A stretch of 64,000 bases of DNA, taken from NCBI GenBank assembly GCA_921293015.1, contig OV121089.1:48245220-48309219 (forward strand). Reading direction: 5' to 3'. Each line of letters begins with the position of its first letter. Within the stretch, counting starts at the first letter, position 1. The notes beneath the pieces were generated by a model. It had not been told where the DNA came from and ran no database searches. It saw only the letters and a list, made by a program, of their open reading frames with translations. Of this stretch, positions 60,742 to 64,000 are shown piece after piece. The DNA is from Phorcus lineatus. Its lineage: Eukaryota; Mollusca; Gastropoda; Trochida; Trochidae. The translations under genes were made by a program, and so were the position numbers.

Positions 60742-62159
60742 ATGTATTTTCTGTTAGCGCTGCTTTGTACCTGTCATACATACCTCGTGTCATCTGGTCC
60801 TTTGGGGATCAAACTGTGTCATGTTCTCTGTAACGGAGACTGTTCCTGCTCAGCTCCTATCTATGACGCTAAACACATGGTTTGTGTCTATACATCAAAG
60901 TCGTCTTCCTTACGTGAAACATGGAATGGGAGAGTAAGTAAATGTTTTGCTAACTCAATTTTACCAGTTTTCTTATTTAGCTATTTCATTTCCCTTACTT
61001 TGTCACCGCCAAAGAAAGATTAGCACACCTTTTCACGAGAGGAGAATTTGAATCAACTTCACTACGACATCACTACGACATCACTACGCACAGTAAAGTT
61101 ATTATTTTTTCAATCATAAAGCACTCTCAGCATTTTTCTCACAAGAAGTCAACTCAGAATTCTCCTTTAAGAACAATCTGAATTCGTCATGTTATATAAA
61201 GAGCGCTCAATCCTTCCAGTTTAACTCAAACTCAGTATTTTCTAACTAAATCAAACATATAGCAATGAAACAACTGGCTTGAATGTACTCATAAATATTT
61301 CTGTCTCCTAGAACTGTATATCGAGATCCTGTAGAGCAGTGTTAACAAGGAGAGGCACCCTAATCTGCTTGGGTATAAATACTAATACCAACAGGAGTGT
61401 TCATCGTTATGTTGATGTGAGTATTTCAAATATCTAAGATGCTTGTTGACCTTTCTTTTGATATTAATTAGTAGGTTGACTGTTGAACACATCTATGGTT
61501 CTTCACATGTTTCAGAGTGCTTACATTTCGCTTTATTGTATTGAGAGTTTTGTTACACAGTGACAAATTCTGACAGTTATTTGAGCCATTAACTTCTTGA
61601 ACAATCCGATTGTCTATGTCGTGCTGGGATCAGGTCGCTGAATGTCTTAATCATTGCGTTGGAGTAATTGTCTCTTATTCAACATTTCTATCTTCAGGAT
61701 CCCATACAGAAGACGCTTTCAGACAGATTTATCAGTATTCCAACCCGGGGGAGAGACATGCTATCACTCTCTCAAAATGGAATAAACTTTTTATCCATGA
61801 ACTTCATTCGCATAAAAGCAACAGGAATGACCTCCCTTAAGCTGTTGATATCTAGAAGATATGCCTGTAGGCTTGACATCGTGTTCCACTTCATCAAGGT
61901 TTTAAAAGATATAAGTTTACGAATAACGGCTTGTGGGGAGATTTATCTGGACAAAAATGTGTTTGTAAAGAGAATGGATAAAGTGTGTGTATTTCTGCAG
62001 TGGATGCAAGGATTGGTTTGGATTCGTGTCACGACACAAGGCTCGATTGTCTTCAGTCGCTACCTGAAAACACGCTGCACATTTGAAGACATTACTGTTT
62101 CCGGTTTGAAAAAAAGAAAGTTTCTTGAGATTTCCAAGAAGGGATTACGGAGACATTAG
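60742..62159 (+). CDS. Gene G: secreted cysteine-rich family protein, complete three-exon model
   Basis: Exon 1 is 60742-60933 (64 codons), exon 2 is 61312-61416 (35 codons) and exon 3 is 61698-62159 (153 codons plus stop). Junctions are AGA|GTAAGT, TCCTAG|AAC, GAT|GTGAGT and TTCAG|GAT, all phase 0; predicted protein 252 residues. It has a signal peptide (MYFLLALLCTCHTYLVSS), the cysteine set C-x3-C-x3-C-x-C-x11-C and then C-x4-C-x11-C around CRAVLTRRG. Exon 3 has DRFISIP, MLSLSQNGINFLSMN and CTFEDITVSGL, with a basic tail (KKRKFLEISKKGLRRH) lost in gene F. It is the most compact copy: introns are 378 and 281 bp and carry no mobile element. AATAAA lies at 62430. Tandem duplicate of F, about 6.9 kb apart. 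Function unknown. Confidence 0.85.
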
Positions 62160-63875
62160 AGCCATGCCCTAGGTTTAAGTTTGATGTTCATTGAGACCAA
62201 CTTAAGTGTTGAAGAGGAAATTGAAATGTGCTTTGACCATAGTCAGAACGAAAGTATAGAACTTATCATAAGCCGATCTAAGTCTTTATACTAAGGCTTG
62301 AACAAAGGTTTGAATGATGGCGCCATAAGTTTCCTTTGTGTCATTTGAGCGGGAGCTTAAGTTATCTCGGTATGAGGAGTACTATTGAAATTTCGTAACT
62401 CGACTCAACCTACATGTCACATGGAGCCAAATAAAATAAACTTTGCCATGTTTATTATCATCGTGTACTGTTTTAATTTTGAAATATCCTTTAAGTAACG
62501 CCCTGTGCAATAGTTTTGGTGAACGGTTAACAGTCCGAGGTGTGTCTTATGTTTGAGAGAACCGACTGTCAAGTCTTCGTGTTAACAGTGGTCATATCAG
62601 GGCCCAGTACTTGTAATAAACATATCATAAGTAAAAGATTAAGCAATAAGCTTTAATCCCCCCCCCCCCCCGGGTCGTTTGCATATTGAATACCTTGCAG
62701 TTACGTAATATAAAATGGGAATTGTTATTAAGGACACACCCATTATACTATTGCAAAACTATTGCGTCCAGACTATTCATTCTTTGTGCCATGTAAAGAA
62801 ATGACCTTTGTGAGACTGTTCGGTGTTGAGTGTGCATATGACTTATTGTTTGAGAATTAAATCAACGAGTAAAGTTCTTTCCATGCTCTCACCTTACCAT
62901 GATACATATACCAGCACTTTGCAAAGGATCCGTTTTGGTGAAATAAAGGGGGAAGGGGGAATAGGTGGCACATGCACATTAATACTAATTAGAATAGTTT
63001 GACCAAAATGAGGACCATGAGACAAATATATGATATAAAAACAAGTTCCTAAAGATTAACAGAAAACTTTAAAAATTGCTTGAGGCTAGCTGCCCATCTC
63101 TCCAGAGTAAATCTGATGGTTTACCCACTCAAACATTTGCATGTATCATACGCTATCAAGGTTTTTGCAACCTTGGGAAATATTATTCAGCTGTGGTATG
63201 TGTTTGAAACGATTGATTACCCTATTAATACGTAGCCTATAAAACAAGTTGAATCATCTCTTGACAACATCTGTTGACCAATGGAACAATTATCAATATA
63301 AAATACCAAACGTGCTTTTTGTACTTATTGTTTGATTTTTTAGAAGGAAAGTTGTTAGTTGACCTTTCTGTTGCAATTGATTCACCATGCATTTTGAATT
63401 ATTATTCAAGTCCACATCTGCGGATGAATATAAAACCTATATCTAAAAATTGTAGGAAATTAACAACGGGGATAAGTGATTTAAATTCAACTCCGTTCCC
63501 AATAATCAAAATAAAATGATCCGATTTTCCTTAATATCGTAACGTTAATTTGGGAAAATCGAAGATGATTCCATTCCAGTCCTGTTTCCTTTTGAAATTG
63601 CTTCTTTTAAACACATTTTTATTTACCAGATTTCCGCACATAAGTGTTAGTTCATGTGATAACAATGCGTATGAAATGCATTTAAGTGTGCGTTCACGAT
63701 CTTTCGATTTCGAAACAATATTCATTTGAGTTATTCAGATATCAAATTTTGGACCAAAAGCACAGAGGATGGACGTGAGCACAAGTCTGAGCCTGGAGTG
63801 AGTTCTTATTGTATATACAATAAAGATTGTCATTATTTTAAGTTATGCAGAGAGCATGTAGGTTAACCATGACTA
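62160..63875. other. 3' flank of gene G and spacer
   Basis: Homologous in patches to the region after gene F up to about 62960. A poly-C tract of about 16 bases lies at 62657-62672. No further gene was recognised. Confidence 0.45.
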
Positions 63876-64000
63876 CGGGGGCGGGATAGCGCAGTGGTTA
63901 GTGCGTTCGGCTTCGGATCAAGAGGTCCGTGGTTCGAATCCCGCCAGGGTCTCGGCAACTTTGTTTGCAGTAGAGAACTGTTCTACACGCAGTCAGGTTT
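63876..64000 (+). mobile_element. tRNA-derived SINE, runs off the window
   Basis: Best-preserved tRNA-like head in the window: GGGCGGGATAGCGCAGTGGT (box A) and GTGGTTCGAATCCCGCC (box B), then GGCAACTTTGTTTGCAGTAG. The body continues beyond position 64000. It is not called a tRNA gene because the same body follows the head in four copies. Confidence 0.88.

Overview
The window is AT-rich eukaryotic DNA from an invertebrate: intron-split genes with GT-AG junctions, non-LTR, Penelope-like, Ty3/gypsy, mariner and Tc1 remnants, tRNA-derived SINEs, TIR elements and many microsatellites. The repeat mix fits a marine lophotrochozoan, most likely a mollusc. That is inference; no gene here names the species. 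No rRNA, functional tRNA, CRISPR or bacterial operon was seen.

The only host genes I can support are one tandem family, which I do not recognise. Each complete copy has three phase-0 coding exons. Exon 1 (63-64 codons) encodes a signal peptide and five cysteines spaced C-x3-C-x3-C-x-C-x11-C. Exon 2 (29-37 codons) encodes C-x4-C-x11-C around a CRAV/RRG motif. Exon 3 (140-154 codons) encodes a lysine-rich, probably beta-rich domain that shares little beyond RFxI and LSKKGI. The predicted products are secreted proteins of about 239-254 residues. Copies: A (minus, 2855-3475, exon 3 not in the window), B (minus, 7718-9924), C (minus, 20583-24846), psi-D (plus, 29363-34271, broken), E (minus, 42985-48588), F (plus, 53835-57657), G (plus, 60742-62159). 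Two further exon 1 scraps lie at 4005-4078 and 48170-48300. A/B and F/G are recent tandem duplicates that include flanks and introns, and blocks upstream of exon 1 are shared among A, B, C and E.

Layout: 1-2335 decayed LINE; 2.3-12.6 kb duplicated A/B units with a solo LTR; 15.3-19.1 kb foldback element with 208-bp inverted arms and a nested TA-flanked MITE; 20.6-24.8 kb gene C; 29.4-34.3 kb inverted pseudogene D with a SINE and a LINE in its first intron; 34.5-36.3 kb Penelope-like element; 38.8-41.4 kb 5'-truncated LINE between perfect 16-bp target duplications; 43-48.6 kb gene E, whose first intron holds a TIR transposon and a gypsy fragment with integrase before reverse transcriptase; 50.5-53.4 kb mariner, Penelope-like and Tc1 remnants; 53.8-62.2 kb genes F and G with palindromes and a 44-bp minisatellite; 63.9 kb SINE.

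Nothing links the genes in a pathway. The picture is a birth-and-death cluster of secreted cysteine-rich proteins, expanding by tandem and inverted duplication while mobile elements fill its introns and spacers.
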